Shown here: one piece after another, positions 12,564 to 13,252 of the stretch
Layout of the letters: each line of letters begins with the position of its first letter
Position numbering within the stretch: the stretch's first letter is position 1
Translations under genes and position numbers: made by a program
The notes under the pieces: model-generated
What the model saw: only the letters and a program-made list of their open reading frames with translations
Told to the model about the DNA's origin: nothing
Databases searched by the model: none
Source of the DNA: Sphingobacteriales bacterium
GTDB lineage: Bacteria; Bacteroidota; Bacteroidia; Chitinophagales; Chitinophagaceae
Reading direction: 5' to 3'
Assembly (NCBI GenBank): GCA_004294195.1
Contig: REAQ01000269.1
Coordinates: 1-13,252 of the forward strand
DNA: 13,252 bases

Positions 12564-13252
12564 ATGAAAAAATTAAGCTTAGCGATCCTGTTCATCACTG
12601 TTACCCAAGCTCTTAGCGCGCAGTTCTACTATAACGATCTGGTGCAGCACCAGCAGCATCTGGAGCGGCATAAATTGTATAAAGCCCAGAAAGTCACCAG
12701 GATCGAAGCCAAATCATCAGCGGAACAGGATGCACCCGGTGTTGAGCCTCTGATCGTGGAACAAAGCTACAATGCCAGTTACAGCCAACTTAAGTCCAGG
12801 GCGAGCAACGTTACCGGAAAGTCTGCAACCACCAACTATTATAACCCGCAGGGATTACTGTATAAAACAGTAGACAGCAGCGATGCATCTGTGACAACTT
12901 ATGATTATCAATACCAGGAAGGCAGCCATCTTTCAAGGATCACGAGTACCAGTATTCCGATGGGCCAAAAGACAAAGACTATAGAAACCCACCAGTGGAT
13001 ATACGACAGTACCGGCAAACCAGTGAAGATGATCAGGATAAGAGACCAGTACGACAGTTCTGAAATAGCGTTACACTATGATGCACAAGGAAGGGTTGCG
13101 GACGAACAGATTTTCAAGAAAGCGGTGGCCGGCGAAAAAACTTTCTACTATTATGACGAAGGGGGCCGGTTATCGGACATTGTCCGATACCAGGATAAGT
13201 TGGGCAAACTGATGCCTGATTTCACTTTTGATCATGATGAGGAAGGAAGAGT
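12564..13252 (+). CDS. Exported protein of unknown function with YD-like segments (3' end outside window)
   Basis: The frame is open from ATG 12564 to the window edge, giving 229 complete codons without a stop. Residues 1-19 form a clear type I signal peptide (MKKLSLAILFITVTQALSA, then QFYYND), so the protein goes to the periplasm or beyond. The mature part is polar and rich in Tyr, Asp, Gln and Ser. It contains spaced segments of the form Y-D/N-x-x-G-(R/K/L): YNPQGLLYKTVD (93-104), YDSTGKPVKMIR (147-158), YDAQGRVADEQ (172-182), YDEGGRLSDIVRY (197-209) and DHDEEGRV (223-230). These resemble the beta-hairpin YD/RHS-type repeats of secreted proteins, though no toxin domain is visible. There is no lipobox. 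It is divergent from mazG. I do not recognise a characterised family. Confidence 0.85.
   Translation, partial: MKKLSLAILFITVTQALSAQFYYNDLVQHQQHLERHKLYKAQKVTRIEAKSSAEQDAPGVEPLIVEQSYNASYSQLKSRASNVTGKSATTNYYNPQGLLYKTVDSSDASVTTYDYQYQEGSHLSRITSTSIPMGQKTKTIETHQWIYDSTGKPVKMIRIRDQYDSSEIALHYDAQGRVADEQIFKKAVAGEKTFYYYDEGGRLSDIVRYQDKLGKLMPDFTFDHDEEGR

Noticed and set aside
1..13252. Mobile elements, tRNA or rRNA genes
   Set aside because: No transposase, integrase, terminal inverted repeats of IS type, tRNA cloverleaf or rRNA sequence was recognised by eye. Weak or partial examples cannot be fully excluded without a search.

Overview
The window looks like chromosomal DNA of a Bacteroidota, most likely a member of the Chitinophagaceae or a close relative. 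The clues are house-keeping proteins of Bacteroidota type, TTTG/TAnnTTTG promoter boxes, start codons without Shine-Dalgarno sequences, a bacterial GH3-family enzyme, Lys/Ala-rich H1-like proteins, and spacers made of short repeated words that fold into hairpins. No phage, transposon, CRISPR, tRNA or rRNA signal was seen. The family-level assignment is inference; the phylum is well supported.

Layout. (1) 1-453, plus: the 3' end of an OmpA-family outer-membrane/peptidoglycan-anchoring gene, then a strong terminator and a 140-nt repeat-rich convergent spacer. (2) 664-4836, minus: a GH3-family acyl-adenylating enzyme, dxr (second committed step of the MEP isoprenoid pathway) and rseP (site-2 protease). 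GH3 and dxr are 3 nt apart; dxr and rseP are separated by a 20-bp hairpin. (3) 4837-4973: a divergent promoter region serving GH3 (minus) and rplU-rpmA (plus). (4) 4974-5569: ribosomal proteins bL21 and bL27, then a terminator. (5) 5698-6126: two small tandem H1-like genes with the same 17-nt leader, each followed by its own intrinsic terminator. The second encodes only 56 residues. (6) 6213-7859, plus: a PolX/PHP protein whose PHP metal site looks intact but whose polymerase active-site residues appear to be lost. (7) 7910-12445, minus: mazG followed by a 1246-residue multi-spanning NtrY-like sensor kinase. The two are in the same frame, separated only by TAA-TCA, and the kinase appears to start with TTG. 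(8) 12564-13252, plus: the 5' part of an exported protein of unknown function with YD-like segments, cut by the window edge.

How the genes fit together. Most are core functions: translation (bL21, bL27), isoprenoid precursors (Dxr), envelope proteolysis and signalling (RseP, NtrY-like kinase), nucleotide sanitation (MazG) and DNA repair or packaging (PolX-like, H1-like proteins). No single new pathway is evident. The most unusual content is the apparently polymerase-dead PolX, the tandem H1-like pair with a duplicated leader, and the set of long word-built hairpins between genes. The longest stretch without a gene is 210 nt (454-663).
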